From JANQPX01 sp050633905 (GTDB lineage: Bacteria > Pseudomonadota > Alphaproteobacteria > Geminicoccales > Geminicoccaceae), in contig JBOEHJ010000051.1 of the NCBI GenBank assembly GCA_050633905.1, positions 4,084 to 68,083 of the forward strand: DNA of 64,000 bases, given 5' to 3'. Each line of letters opens with the position of its first letter. Position 1 is the stretch's first letter. Positions 36,798 through 45,287 of the stretch are shown one piece after another. Made by a program: the position numbers and the translations under genes. The notes under the pieces are model-generated. The model saw nothing but the letters and a program-made list of their open reading frames with translations, did not search any database and was not told where the DNA came from.

Positions 36798-36869
36798 CCA
36801 GCTCGTTCCCCCACCCAATCACCCGATATTGTCGGAGATTACGCATGATTGGGCGGGGGAGCGAGCTGG
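36798..36869. repeat. Long perfect-like inverted repeat upstream of aat
   Basis: Left arm 36798-36821 and right arm 36846-36869 are 24 bases each and pair at 22 positions, the two exceptions being G-T type. Arms begin CCAGCTCG and end CCCAATCA. The loop is 24 bases. No T-run follows in either direction. Its place about 107 bases upstream of the aat start suggests a leader structure, a terminator of unusual type, or a small mobile palindrome. Confidence 0.8.
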
Positions 36870-36939
36870 TTCTGTGCAAACCTATTGCTGAAATGCAGTA
36901 GTCTCCATCTCACATAGCATTCCGTGAGCCTTGCACAGG

Positions 36940-36969
36940 CACGTTAATGCGGTAGCCACGCCACCACTA
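36940..36969 (-). repeat. REP-like element, copy I (diverged)
   Basis: Read on the minus strand it opens with the TAG stop of the lipoprotein gene, then TGGTGGCGTGGCTACC and GCATTAACG. Compared with copy H, about 19 of 23 positions agree over the hairpin and first tail bases. Confidence 0.6.
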
Positions 36970-37398
36970 ACGGCGTCTGGGGCCAGCCATCTCGGTGATT
37001 TCGTAGCCGGCGTCCTGTTTCACGGCTTCGAAGGTCCTGTGAGCGAAGCCTCGGCATTCGCGATGGATGGTGCAGCGCAGCCTACGGTATTTTCGGTCGC
37101 AATCGTCGCCGTCGCGCAGGAAGTCACGATAGTAGTAGCGGAGCGAGACCCAGACCTTGTCCTCGTTCTCTTCGACGATCTCCGCAGCGCTCACGCCATC
37201 AATGATCGGCGAGATACAGCGCCCATTCTCTTCGCTCGCATGGCGATGATAGTAATTGCTAATATCGAGCAAGAGACCCTTATGTTCGCCGACATCCCAA
37301 AGGCCACTATCCCGCCAATATTGCTGGCAGGCGGCAAGCGGCAGGAGGAGGACTGCAAGAACCAGCGCGTTTCTCCAACGCCATCTCAAAAAAGCCAT
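36967..37398 (-). CDS. Small putative lipoprotein
   Basis: 143 residues from the ATG at 37398, preceded by GGAGGAAG; the longer frame to 37512 lacks a better site. The N-terminus is FLRWRWRNALVLAVLLLPLA followed by the lipobox LAAC, so Cys is probably lipidated. The mature part has WVSLRYYYRDFLRDGDDC and RRLRCTIHRECRGFAHRTF, rich in Arg, Tyr and Cys. Family not recognised. Ends flush with REP-like copy I. Confidence 0.72.
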   Translation of the reverse strand: MAFLRWRWRNALVLAVLLLPLAACQQYWRDSGLWDVGEHKGLLLDISNYYHRHASEENGRCISPIIDGVSAAEIVEENEDKVWVSLRYYYRDFLRDGDDCDRKYRRLRCTIHRECRGFAHRTFEAVKQDAGYEITEMAGPRRR

Positions 37399-37687
37399 TT
37401 TTTCTTCCTCCGTAGAGGGGGCATCATAAGTGCATTGGCAATTGAACGCGTCCACCATTCTAGACGATGATGAAAGTCTTAGCGATGGTTCGAAGGTATT
37501 CGTGTCGAACATGTACGGGCGATAGGGGCGGAGGTGAGGCCCGAGCAGCCCCTTGAACGTAGGTGGGTGGGCTTGAAGCGATCTACCGTCGACCGTTCAC
37601 CGTCTGTTAACGGCCATATGCCTGGCTTCCGCTTCGTGCCATTTGCGGCCACTGGGCAGCGTATAGCTACCGACCGCGCTGAGAACG

Positions 37688-38368
37688 TCACGTCAGTGAA
37701 GGTGGATCAACGAAGCGCAGATGGCCGGTTTTGATCCAGACTTTAGCGCCATCAGCACCTGCTTTCGCCGATATCTTTCCATCGATCGGGACACGCAGCC
37801 AGGAATGACGGTGCAGGTGATCTGCACCCTCCTCGAAGCTACCGTCGAGAACGAAGATTTCCACCCCGCCATCGGCATCGACCGTTACCTCGGCACCGGC
37901 CTGCCAAGTTTCCAGCCTTACGTCTTCGCGGTGGTCATTGAATAGCGGTGTCACCGAGACGCCTGGCCGGTCAGGATCGGCAAGCCTCCCCGTTTTGTTC
38001 ATATCGATGCGTACATGGGTGCGATCCACAGGGTCAAACTGCCAGAGTTTCACCATGATGGTGCAGCCAGGCTCGGATCCAGGTGTGTGGCGAGATTGTG
38101 GTGGGTTGCGGATGTAGGATCCCTCCGGGAAATCACCATGCTCATCCTGGAAAACGCCGTCGAGCACGATGAACTCCTCGCCGCCGGTATGGACATGGGC
38201 GGAGAACTTGCTGCCGGGATCATAGCGTACAATGGTAGTTGCGCGGGCGACCTCGTCGCCCACGCGATCCAGCATGCGGCGGCTTACTCCTGCCATGGGC
38301 GATGCCTGCCAGGGCAGCTCATCGGTATGCATGACCACACGCTGCGTGAAATCGGCGTTGAGATCCAT
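37688..38368 (-). CDS. ChrR-type double cupin protein
   Basis: 226 residues with two cupin-like halves. The first has HVHTGGEEFIVLDGVFQDEH, holding the His/Glu metal ligands. The second has VEIFVLDGSFEEGADHLHRH followed by SWLRVP. This resembles the cupin domain of the anti-sigma factor ChrR, but the N-terminal zinc-binding anti-sigma domain is missing. A role in metal-dependent catalysis or sensing is possible; the substrate is unknown. Same direction as the GST gene 27 bases upstream, so likely one operon. Confidence 0.82.
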   Translation of the reverse strand: MDLNADFTQRVVMHTDELPWQASPMAGVSRRMLDRVGDEVARATTIVRYDPGSKFSAHVHTGGEEFIVLDGVFQDEHGDFPEGSYIRNPPQSRHTPGSEPGCTIMVKLWQFDPVDRTHVRIDMNKTGRLADPDRPGVSVTPLFNDHREDVRLETWQAGAEVTVDADGGVEIFVLDGSFEEGADHLHRHSWLRVPIDGKISAKAGADGAKVWIKTGHLRFVDPPSLT

Positions 38369-38395
38369 GTCGGATCCTCCCTCGAATGATGGATA

Positions 38396-39022
38396 TTAAG
38401 CTGCGACCGCCGCACTGGGGCGGGCCGAAACGCGTGTGCGCCAGTTTCTGAGATTGATGCAGGATTCCGGAATGTCGAGCTTGATGAAGTCGGCAAACGC
38501 GAATCCGCCCATCGCCGTAATGTCGGCGACCGTAAAACGGTTCCCGGCAAGATAATCCCGATCCGCGAGAACCGTGTCCATCCAGTGCATGGTCGAGATC
38601 GCAATCTCCTTTTGGCGTTCGCCCCACCCCCTGTTCTGATAGGCTTCGATGTCTGGACCCAGGCCTTCGGTCGCATGATGGAAATAAGCGGCCACGGCGT
38701 CCAGCAGGCCGGCTTCGATCTTCCGCTGCATCATGCCGATGACACCACGTTCTTTCGCCGTTTTTCCGGTCAGCTCGGATGTCCCGGCGGCATGGTCGAC
38801 ATAGTCAGTGATCGCTGAGCATTCTGAAATCACGGTCCCATCGTCCAGCTCGAGAACGGGCACGGCGCCGGAAGGATTTTTTACCAGAAATGCGGGCTTC
38901 TTGTGCTCGCCTGCGGGCACATCGACCTGGACGAATTCGACCTGATCGAACAGACCCTTTTCGGCGAGCGCAATGCGGATGCGGGCTGGATTGGGGAAAC
39001 CTTTGAACTCGTAAACCTTCAT
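38396..39022 (-). CDS. Glutathione S-transferase family protein
   Basis: 208 residues. The thioredoxin-fold N-domain has MKVYEFKGFPNPARIRIALA, with KNPSGAVPVLELDDGTVISE and the Glu/Ser glutathione-binding turn ECSAITDYVD. The all-helical C-domain has AGNRFTVADITAMGGFAFAD. Conjugation or peroxidase activity is typical; the true substrate is unknown. The promoter region carries two TetR-type palindromes shared with the divergent tetR gene, so it is the likely target of that repressor. Confidence 0.9.
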   Translation of the reverse strand: MKVYEFKGFPNPARIRIALAEKGLFDQVEFVQVDVPAGEHKKPAFLVKNPSGAVPVLELDDGTVISECSAITDYVDHAAGTSELTGKTAKERGVIGMMQRKIEAGLLDAVAAYFHHATEGLGPDIEAYQNRGWGERQKEIAISTMHWMDTVLADRDYLAGNRFTVADITAMGGFAFADFIKLDIPESCINLRNWRTRVSARPSAAVAA

Positions 39023-39064
39023 GACGTGCTCCCGTCGATTGTTGAGGTGGTTGTAAAGATTATC

Positions 39065-39080
39065 TATCTATCGATAGGTA
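39065..39080. promoter_or_regulatory. TetR operator candidate 1
   Basis: TATCTATCGATAGGTA is a near-perfect 16-base palindrome, 43 bases upstream of the GST start codon. It agrees at 13 of 16 positions with the second site nearer tetR. Confidence 0.7.
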
Positions 39081-39116
39081 ATTAAATGCCTCAGCTCGCG
39101 ACCCCTTGTCAAGAAC

Positions 39117-39132
39117 TATCTACTGATAGATA
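39117..39132. promoter_or_regulatory. TetR operator candidate 2
   Basis: TATCTACTGATAGATA has arms TATCTA and TAGATA. It ends eight bases before the tetR ATG, overlapping where its ribosome-binding site would be, which fits self-repression. Confidence 0.68.
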
Positions 39133-39140
39133 AATCGATC

Positions 39141-39707
39141 ATGGAACAGCGAACCTACTCAGCTAAAGCCACCGAGATTCTCGATGCGGCCGAAAGGCAT
39201 ATGCGCAGCGGGGGGTTCGATGCGGTGAGCTTTCGCGACCTTGCTGCTGAAGTCGGCATCAAGAGTGCAAGCGTACACTACCATTTCCCGCAAAAGGTCG
39301 ATCTGGGCGAGGCTGTTGTGCGGCGGTACACCGATCGGGTGATGGCGGTTCTGGCAGCGCCTGATGATCCCTCCGAGACGATCACAGACCGCATTGAGCG
39401 GCTTTGCATGGTCTATCGTTCGGCAGTTCTGGATGACGGCAAGATCTGTCTTTGCTGTGTGTTGGGTGCAGAGACACTCGATCTTCCAGAGCCGGTCGCC
39501 GATGCGGTTGGCGCTTATTTCAAAAGGCTTTTAGGCTGGGTGGACATGGCCCTGGGAACAGCGCCAGATCATGCTGAAGACCACAAACAAAGAGCTACTC
39601 AGATTGTTGCCAGCCTTCAGGGAGCGATGATTTTGGCTTTGGCGTTGAAACAGCAAAGTCTATTGACTGAGACAGCAGATCGAATTCTGGCACAGCTACC
39701 AAGCTAG
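39141..39707 (+). CDS. TetR-family transcription repressor
   Basis: 188 residues. The N-terminal helix-turn-helix is FDAVSFRDLAAEVGIKSASV followed by HYHFPQKVDLGEAV, the classic TetR pattern. The ligand domain has two adjacent cysteines (KICLCCVLGAETLDLP), seen in some thiol- or electrophile-responsive TetR proteins. Divergent from the GST-cupin pair, with two matching palindromes in the 118-base gap. Confidence 0.9.
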   Translation: MEQRTYSAKATEILDAAERHMRSGGFDAVSFRDLAAEVGIKSASVHYHFPQKVDLGEAVVRRYTDRVMAVLAAPDDPSETITDRIERLCMVYRSAVLDDGKICLCCVLGAETLDLPEPVADAVGAYFKRLLGWVDMALGTAPDHAEDHKQRATQIVASLQGAMILALALKQQSLLTETADRILAQLPS

Positions 39708-39780
39708 GGGCTACTTGGAGTTAAAAGCAGCCAGAATAGAGCATCATCCCAAGTTATAAGAATGATAAGTCACAAAAGAA

Positions 39781-41142
39781 TCAGAGACTTAAATCCGGTG
39801 GGGTCCAGTCGGTTAGGTAGTCGTTGAGCCAGCCGGTGTGGTAGTCGCCCTCGTTGAAGGCGTCATTCTCGGCGATTGACTGGAGGAGGGGGATGCCAGT
39901 GGCGATGCCGTCGATCACGAATTCGCCAAGAGCGCGGCGCAGGCGCATGATGCAGGCTTCGCGGGATTGATCGTGGACGATCAGCTTGGCGATCAGGCTG
40001 TCGTAATGCGGCGGGACCTTTGCACCGGCATAGAGGGCGCTGTCAACCCGGACACCTGGGCCGCCCGGCGGGTGGTAGGTGTGTACTGTGCCCGGGGACG
40101 GCATCATGGTGGCGGGATCTTCGGCATTGATTCTGCATTCGATCGCATGGCCTTCATAGGCGATATCGGCCTGGGTGATGGCGAGCGGCAGATTCTTGGC
40201 GACATGCAGCTGGGCACGCACTAAGTCGACTGATGTGATCATCTCGGTTACGGGATGCTCGACCTGCAGACGCGTGTTCATCTCGATGAAATAGAATTCG
40301 CCATCTTCATAGAGAAACTCGATGGTGCCAACGCCGCGATAGCCGAGATCGACAACCGCGGTGCTGACGATCTTGCCGATTTTTTCGCGCAAATGATCGT
40401 CGATCACCGGTGATGTGGCTTCTTCCACCAACTTTTGATGTCGGCGCTGCAAGGAGCAATCGCGCTCGCCCAGATGAACTGCATTGCCGTGGTGATCGGC
40501 GAGCACCTGAACCTCGATATGGCGGGGCTTTTGCAGATATTTTTCGAGATAGACGCGATCATCGCCGAAACCGGCCTCGGCCTCGCGTCTCGCCATGCGC
40601 AGGCCATCGAATAGCTCACTCTCGCTTAGCGCAACCTTCATGCCGCGCCCACCGCCGCCCGAAACCGCCTTGATCAGGACGGGATAACCGATCGCATCGG
40701 CAGCCGCCTTTGCCTCCTCATCGCTGCTGATCGGACCATCGGTGCCAGGCACGACAGGCACGCCGCGTTTCTTCATGGTCTCTTTCGCCTGAATCTTATC
40801 GCCCATCAGGCGGATGTGATCAGGCGAGGGACCGATGAAGGTGAGGCCATGATCGATCACCATATCGGCGAAATCGGCATTCTCCGCGAGAAAACCGTAA
40901 CCCGGATGGATCGCATTGGCGCCGGAGATCTCGGCAGCGGCCAGGATCGCGACTTTGTTGAGGTAGCTCTCGGTCGCCACCGGCGGGCCGATACAGACGC
41001 TCGCATCGGCGAGGCGCACATGCATCGCCTCGCTATCGGCGGTCGAGTGGATCGCTACGGTCTGGATATTCATCTCGCGGCAAGCACGGATGATGCGGAG
41101 CGCGATTTCACCGCGATTAGCGATCAGAACCTTGTCGATCAT
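39781..41142 (-). CDS. accC: Acetyl-CoA carboxylase biotin carboxylase subunit
   Basis: 453 residues. Biotin-carboxylase motifs: KVLIANRGEIALRIIRACRE, KAVSGGGGRGMKVALSE (ATP-grasp loop), FIEMNTRLQVEHPVTEMI and the ECRINAEDP turn. It carboxylates biotin on AccB as the first half of malonyl-CoA synthesis. Follows accB by 25 bases. The 3' side is gene-free for 70 bases before tetR ends on the opposite strand. Confidence 0.97.
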   Translation of the reverse strand: MIDKVLIANRGEIALRIIRACREMNIQTVAIHSTADSEAMHVRLADASVCIGPPVATESYLNKVAILAAAEISGANAIHPGYGFLAENADFADMVIDHGLTFIGPSPDHIRLMGDKIQAKETMKKRGVPVVPGTDGPISSDEEAKAAADAIGYPVLIKAVSGGGGRGMKVALSESELFDGLRMARREAEAGFGDDRVYLEKYLQKPRHIEVQVLADHHGNAVHLGERDCSLQRRHQKLVEEATSPVIDDHLREKIGKIVSTAVVDLGYRGVGTIEFLYEDGEFYFIEMNTRLQVEHPVTEMITSVDLVRAQLHVAKNLPLAITQADIAYEGHAIECRINAEDPATMMPSPGTVHTYHPPGGPGVRVDSALYAGAKVPPHYDSLIAKLIVHDQSREACIMRLRRALGEFVIDGIATGIPLLQSIAENDAFNEGDYHTGWLNDYLTDWTPPDLSL

Positions 41143-41167
41143 GGATTACGCCGGTTTTTTGGGGTGA

Positions 41168-41707
41168 TCAGTCGATGATCAAGAGAAGTTCGTCATATTC
41201 TACGGGATCGCCGTTGGTCACCAGGATCTTGGCGATGCGTCCGCTTCTGGCTGCCCGGATCGGGTTCATGACCTTCATCGCCTCGACGATGAGCAAGGTC
41301 TGGCCCTCCTGCACCTCGGCACCAACCGAGACGAAGGGGTCAGCGCCCGGTTCCGGTGTCAGATAGGCCGTGCCGACCATGGGTGCGCGCACGGCACCTG
41401 GATGGTCGTTATCTGCGGCACCCGACCCGGCTGCCTTGATCGGGGCCATCTCGGCCGGCGGGGAAGCTGGCTGCGGCGCCGGCATCATAGGCGTTGCCAT
41501 GGCGGGCAAGGAAGCGGCCACGGGGGCAGGTTGCTTGGCCACCCGGATTTTGGTCTCGCCTTCATTCAGCTCGATTTCAGTCAACCCGGTCCGTTGCAAC
41601 AGCTCGGCTAGGGTTTCGATCAAGTTGGTGTCTATGTTCAAGGTTTTTTCGGCCTCCTTCGGCATCGTGACCGCAGGCGGACTTTCCTGTCTCAACGGCA
41701 CTGCCAT
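41168..41707 (-). CDS. accB: Biotin carboxyl carrier protein of acetyl-CoA carboxylase
   Basis: 179 residues. The biotin-attachment motif EAMKVMNPIRA is near the C-terminus, preceded by the Ala/Pro-rich linker typical of BCCP (ATPMMPAPQPASPPAEMAP). The N-terminal domain has NIDTNLIETLAELLQRTGLT. The ATG lies three bases after the aroQ stop, with GGAGGCGAG over the junction. Cytoplasmic carrier between AccC and the AccAD carboxyltransferase. Confidence 0.96.
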   Translation of the reverse strand: MAVPLRQESPPAVTMPKEAEKTLNIDTNLIETLAELLQRTGLTEIELNEGETKIRVAKQPAPVAASLPAMATPMMPAPQPASPPAEMAPIKAAGSGAADNDHPGAVRAPMVGTAYLTPEPGADPFVSVGAEVQEGQTLLIVEAMKVMNPIRAARSGRIAKILVTNGDPVEYDELLLIID

Positions 41708-41710
41708 GGT

Positions 41711-42157
41711 CTAGCTCGCCTCCTCAATCATCGATGAAAGTCCCAAAAGCGCCATCTCATACCCTTTGGCGCCGAACCCGCAAATCACCCCTTTCGCGAC
41801 GAGAGAAACATAGGAGTGATGGCGGAAACTTTCCCGTTGGTGGATATTAGACAAATGCACCTCAATTATCGGTTCTTCAAGGGAGCGCAAGGCATCGTGA
41901 AGTGCAATGGAGGTATGGGAGTAGGCGCCGGGATTGATCACCACACCGGCGAACCGGCCATAAACCTCCTGTATCCACGTGACAAGCTCTCCCTCATGAT
42001 TGCTCTGCCTGCAGGTGACATCCAGGCCGAGCTCCTTCCCTTTTTCGATACATAAGGCATCAATATCGACAAGAGAAAGCGTCCCGTAGATCCCCGGCTC
42101 GCGCCTGCCTAGCAGGTTGAGATTAGGCCCGTTCAGGACCAGCACTGTCGATGTCAT
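41711..42157 (-). CDS. aroQ: Type II 3-dehydroquinate dehydratase
   Basis: 148 residues from the ATG at 42157 (MTSTVLVLNGPNLNLLGRRE), the usual AroQ length. Active-site motifs are SNHEGELVTWIQE, VINPGAYSHTSIALHDAL and EVHLSNIHQRESFRHHS. Third step of the shikimate pathway. Leads the aroQ-accB-accC operon, a conserved alphaproteobacterial arrangement. Confidence 0.96.
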   Translation of the reverse strand: MTSTVLVLNGPNLNLLGRREPGIYGTLSLVDIDALCIEKGKELGLDVTCRQSNHEGELVTWIQEVYGRFAGVVINPGAYSHTSIALHDALRSLEEPIIEVHLSNIHQRESFRHHSYVSLVAKGVICGFGAKGYEMALLGLSSMIEEAS

Positions 42158-42345
42158 CAGGCTCTGTTGCAATTTGAGACGGCTGGTTTTTAGCCTTTGG
42201 GCGCGGATTTTGCAATGCGTTTGCACATGTCTTTGCGTTATCTTGTCACGGGCTGTGGCCTGGACGCGCCATCTCCGACGGCGCGCTGTAAAACCTTGCT
42301 AACTTACAGGTTTCGATCGCTGAAATTAATTGCAATCAAAGGAGC

Positions 42346-43092
42346 TCAGTCGCGCTCTTGTGCTGTTGTTGACGTTTCGGGGATAGACTCCTTCGGCTTG
42401 GGCATCGGTTGCCAGCCGAGGGCTGTGAATTGCTCCAGAGGGCGAAAGCGTGCTTTGTAGTCCATCTTCGGGCTGCCGGCGATCCAATAGCCGAGATAGA
42501 CATAAGGCAAGCCAAGCTCGGCTGCGCGCTGCACATGCCAAAGAATGATCTGCGTGCCAAGGGAACGTTTGCCCTCATCGGGATCGAAAAATTTATAAAC
42601 GCCGGACAAACCGCTCTTGAAGCGATCGGTGATGCTGACCCCGATAAGGCTCTCATCCGGACGGCGCCATTCCACGATCTGGCTGTTCTTCGGGCTATCC
42701 TCGACCATTGATCGATATTCGTTCCAGCCCATGCTGGCCATGCCCCCATCCGCGTGGCGGCTGGCCAGATAGCGCTCAAACAGGGTGAATTGCTCTTCGG
42801 TCGCTTTGGCGGGCTTTTCCGCTGCCTGCAGGTCCTGGTTCTGCTTGAGGGTGCGGCGCCAGCTTCGCGTGAAGACGAACTGCTCGACGGGAATACGGAT
42901 CGGCACGCAGGCATTGCAGCCCGGACAGGTCGGACGATAGGCGAAATTCTGCGAACGGCGAAATCCTGCGAGCACCAGCTGGTCGTGGCTGTCGTCGGTC
43001 CTCTGCTCTTCCAGCGAGACCACGAGCCGTCGCTCCAGCCTGTTATCCAGGTAGGGGCAGGTAGCAAGGTCGGTGCTGAAATAGAGGTTCAT
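42346..43092 (-). CDS. bpt: Aspartate/glutamate leucyltransferase
   Basis: 248 residues. The Ate/Bpt signature CPGCNACVPIRIPVEQF is near residue 58, and the C-domain has YVYLGYWIAGSPKMDYKARF. It transfers Leu to proteins with N-terminal Asp or Glu for ClpAP-dependent degradation. Together with aat in this window it gives both bacterial N-end-rule transferases. Ends 188 bases before the aroQ start in the same direction. Confidence 0.95.
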   Translation of the reverse strand: MNLYFSTDLATCPYLDNRLERRLVVSLEEQRTDDSHDQLVLAGFRRSQNFAYRPTCPGCNACVPIRIPVEQFVFTRSWRRTLKQNQDLQAAEKPAKATEEQFTLFERYLASRHADGGMASMGWNEYRSMVEDSPKNSQIVEWRRPDESLIGVSITDRFKSGLSGVYKFFDPDEGKRSLGTQIILWHVQRAAELGLPYVYLGYWIAGSPKMDYKARFRPLEQFTALGWQPMPKPKESIPETSTTAQERD

Positions 43093-43296
43093 CGGCTCGA
43101 AGTTTCACCATGACGTCGCGTCGCTCAGGACCGTATCGGCTCGTCTCTAAGATATCGCGTCAATGCTCTCAAGACACAAGAAGAAGGTGCTTTGTCCTGG
43201 CTCAATATGAAGCCATTGGAACGATAAATCTGTTGACCCGGCAGCAGCCGAGCGCCGACGTTACAGTTTACATGTCAACTTTTCTTCGGAGCCAAG

Positions 43297-44142
43297 ATGG
43301 ACGTTCGCAGTCTCGATGTCGAAGGGCCTGATCGCCATTATCACATGAGCTATACCGTTTTCGGCAGCGATGACGCTGACCGCACCATCATCTGCGTCCA
43401 TGGGCTGACGAGAAATGGTCGAGATTTCGATCTTTTGGCAGAGGCGCTCGCAGGTGATGCCCGCGTGGTCTGTCCCGATGTCGTGGGACGCGGACAAAGT
43501 GCCTGGCTGGATGATCCCGAGGCTTATGCCATGCCGACCTACATCGGGCATATGCTGCAACTCATTCAGCATCTCGGTGTCGCCAGTGTGGATTGGATTG
43601 GCACATCCATGGGTGGCTTGATTGGCATGGGCGTTGCCACATTAGAGAACAGCCCGATCGAGCGGCTGGTGCTGAATGATGTCGGTCCTTTTCTACCAAA
43701 AGAGGCGCTTGAGCGCATCGGTGCCTATCTCGACCTTGATCTAGTTTTCGAAAACCTGGCTCAACTGGAGAGCCATCTTCGGCAGGTTCATGCTCCCTTC
43801 GGCCCGCTTAGTAATGACCAATGGGCGCATCTGGCGGCGTTTAGCGCCAAGACGCGTTCTGACGGCAAGGTGGTGCTAGGCTATGATCCGAACATTGCCG
43901 TACCGTTCATGAGCGAGGAAGTCGAGGATGTCGATCTCTGGTCGTTTTGGGATGAGATCCACTGCCCGACGTTGCTGATCCGCGGTGCTGAGAGCGATCT
44001 TCTCTTGGAGGAGACCGCGCATGAAATGACCGAGCGCGGGCCTAGAGCGATGTTGGTTGAATTTGAGGGGATCGGCCATGCGCCCGCTCTCATGGCGGAT
44101 GATCAGATTGACCGGATCAAGGCCTGGCTCGATCTGGAATGA
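43297..44142 (+). CDS. Alpha/beta-hydrolase
   Basis: 281 residues. Fold motifs: ICVHGLTRNGRDFDLLAEAL (oxyanion hole), VCPDVVGRGQS, nucleophile elbow GTSMGGLIGMG, acid residue in LLIRGAESDLL and His in GIGHAPALM. The catalytic triad is complete. Likely an esterase or lipase-like enzyme; the substrate is unknown. GGAG five bases before the ATG supports the start. It ends at a strong two-way terminator. Confidence 0.9.
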   Translation: MDVRSLDVEGPDRHYHMSYTVFGSDDADRTIICVHGLTRNGRDFDLLAEALAGDARVVCPDVVGRGQSAWLDDPEAYAMPTYIGHMLQLIQHLGVASVDWIGTSMGGLIGMGVATLENSPIERLVLNDVGPFLPKEALERIGAYLDLDLVFENLAQLESHLRQVHAPFGPLSNDQWAHLAAFSAKTRSDGKVVLGYDPNIAVPFMSEEVEDVDLWSFWDEIHCPTLLIRGAESDLLLEETAHEMTERGPRAMLVEFEGIGHAPALMADDQIDRIKAWLDLE

Positions 44143-44150
44143 CCGCTCAG

Positions 44151-44205
44151 ATTTGGGTTGGGCTGATCAAGCGAAAGGCCCAACCCAAATCCTAAAGGCT
44201 TTTTT
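44151..44205. terminator. Bidirectional rho-independent terminator
   Basis: A perfect 13-base-pair stem, ATTTGGGTTGGGC (44151-44163) with GCCCAACCCAAAT (44178-44190), has a 14-base loop. Six T's lie at 44200-44205. It sits between the converging hydrolase and hupE genes and should stop the rightward transcript; leftward, A-rich bases before the stem are fewer. Confidence 0.85.
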
Positions 44206-44210
44206 CTACA

Positions 44211-44843
44211 TCAGAACGGCATGAGGGCGTTTGCAGCGAATACTAGGCCAACGCCTGCCACCATGCCGCCGGCGATGCGGGTGTTGGTCATGGCTCTTTC
44301 AGTCAAATCGGCAAAGCCTTGGACAACGTAGCCGACGCCGATTGCGATCGCGTATTGGATGGCGGCGAAGCCGAGGAAGTAGGCGAGGAGTGGGGTGGTC
44401 TCGGCGCCGAAGATCGCTTCACCGTAAGCAAAGCCATGAAACAGGCCGGCTGTTGCGAACAAAGCGGCGAACAGAAGTGTTGGCAGCTTGGTCCCACTGA
44501 CCACCAGGACGCCGATCAACAGCACTGATAGCGCAATCACGGTTTCCACGGCTGGCAGGTTGATCGATGCGAGATGGATGGCGACACCGGCGATGGTCGC
44601 GCCGACAAAAGCGAGCGGCAACGTGAAGCGGCGGCCGAGCATGAGAGCGATTAGGCCGACGCCGACGACGAAGGCCAGATGATCGAGACCGATGATTGGA
44701 TGGCCGATGCCTGAGAGAAGGCCTTCGATGAAGGTCGCCGGCGTGGCGCCGCCCAGCGGGTGATGGGCCAGTGCCGGCGAGATCGAGGCGATCGTGCCGA
44801 GTGCTGCCGTCGTAACTGTCTTGAAAGTTGATGTCTTGCCCAT
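44211..44843 (-). CDS. hupE: HupE/UreJ-family metal transporter
   Basis: 210 residues. A signal peptide ends ISPALA, leaving His at the mature N-terminus. Family metal motifs: HHPLGG, GIGHPIIGLDHLAFVVGVGL and GLFHGFAYGEA, with about six membrane segments. HupE/UreJ proteins move nickel or cobalt. The cobalamin riboswitch upstream argues for cobalt uptake here rather than nickel for hydrogenase or urease, for which no genes are seen in this window. Confidence 0.9.
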   Translation of the reverse strand: MGKTSTFKTVTTAALGTIASISPALAHHPLGGATPATFIEGLLSGIGHPIIGLDHLAFVVGVGLIALMLGRRFTLPLAFVGATIAGVAIHLASINLPAVETVIALSVLLIGVLVVSGTKLPTLLFAALFATAGLFHGFAYGEAIFGAETTPLLAYFLGFAAIQYAIAIGVGYVVQGFADLTERAMTNTRIAGGMVAGVGLVFAANALMPF

Positions 44844-44875
44844 AGGTCTTTATCCCAAGAAATCGGGCGGGCGGT

Positions 44876-44908
44876 GCGATGGTCGAGAAGGTCCCCCTCT
44901 CGGATCGC
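44876..44908 (-). promoter_or_regulatory. Expression-platform hairpin before hupE
   Basis: On the minus strand GCGAT pairs with ATCGC and, inside, CGAGA with TCTCG plus GG with CC. It lies between the riboswitch and the hupE start. No U-run follows, so it may control translation rather than termination. Confidence 0.5.
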
Positions 44909-44954
44909 AATGGTACACCCCGTCCATTGTTGCTCCCTGGCCAAATCATGGCCG

Positions 44955-45147
44955 CGTTCGTGCCGGCAGGTCTCCTGGCTCACGGCCCGACCGCTCAACC
45001 TTCCCGGATTTTTTTCCACTTGTTGGAAATCATCCAGTGGCATGCAACATGAGCGATGGTCTTACCGTTTACAGTTGCGGGGGCAGCCATGGCTTGATCC
45101 GGCCTCGTTGATCAACGATTGGTCGGACGCACCATGTTCCCTTTTGA
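44955..45147 (-). promoter_or_regulatory. Cobalamin riboswitch
   Basis: On the minus strand the conserved elements appear in order: GGGAACATGGTGCG at the 5' side, the core GGCTGCCCCCGCAACTGTAA (about 45095-45076), and the B12 box with GAGCCAGGAGACCTGCC (about 44982-44966) near the 3' end. Spacing fits the class. It should lower hupE expression when adenosylcobalamin is plentiful. Confidence 0.93.
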
Positions 45148-45287
45148 TCCCATATGGGAACCGCCACGTTTGTCGAGCATAGCGTTGGCGGAACGGCAAC
45201 GCCACCACGTTCTGAAGGCGCATGGAAAAGGGCCGGCCCCTCACGAGACCGACCCCTTGTTGAGCCTGTCGGCGTTGCCGACCCGAT

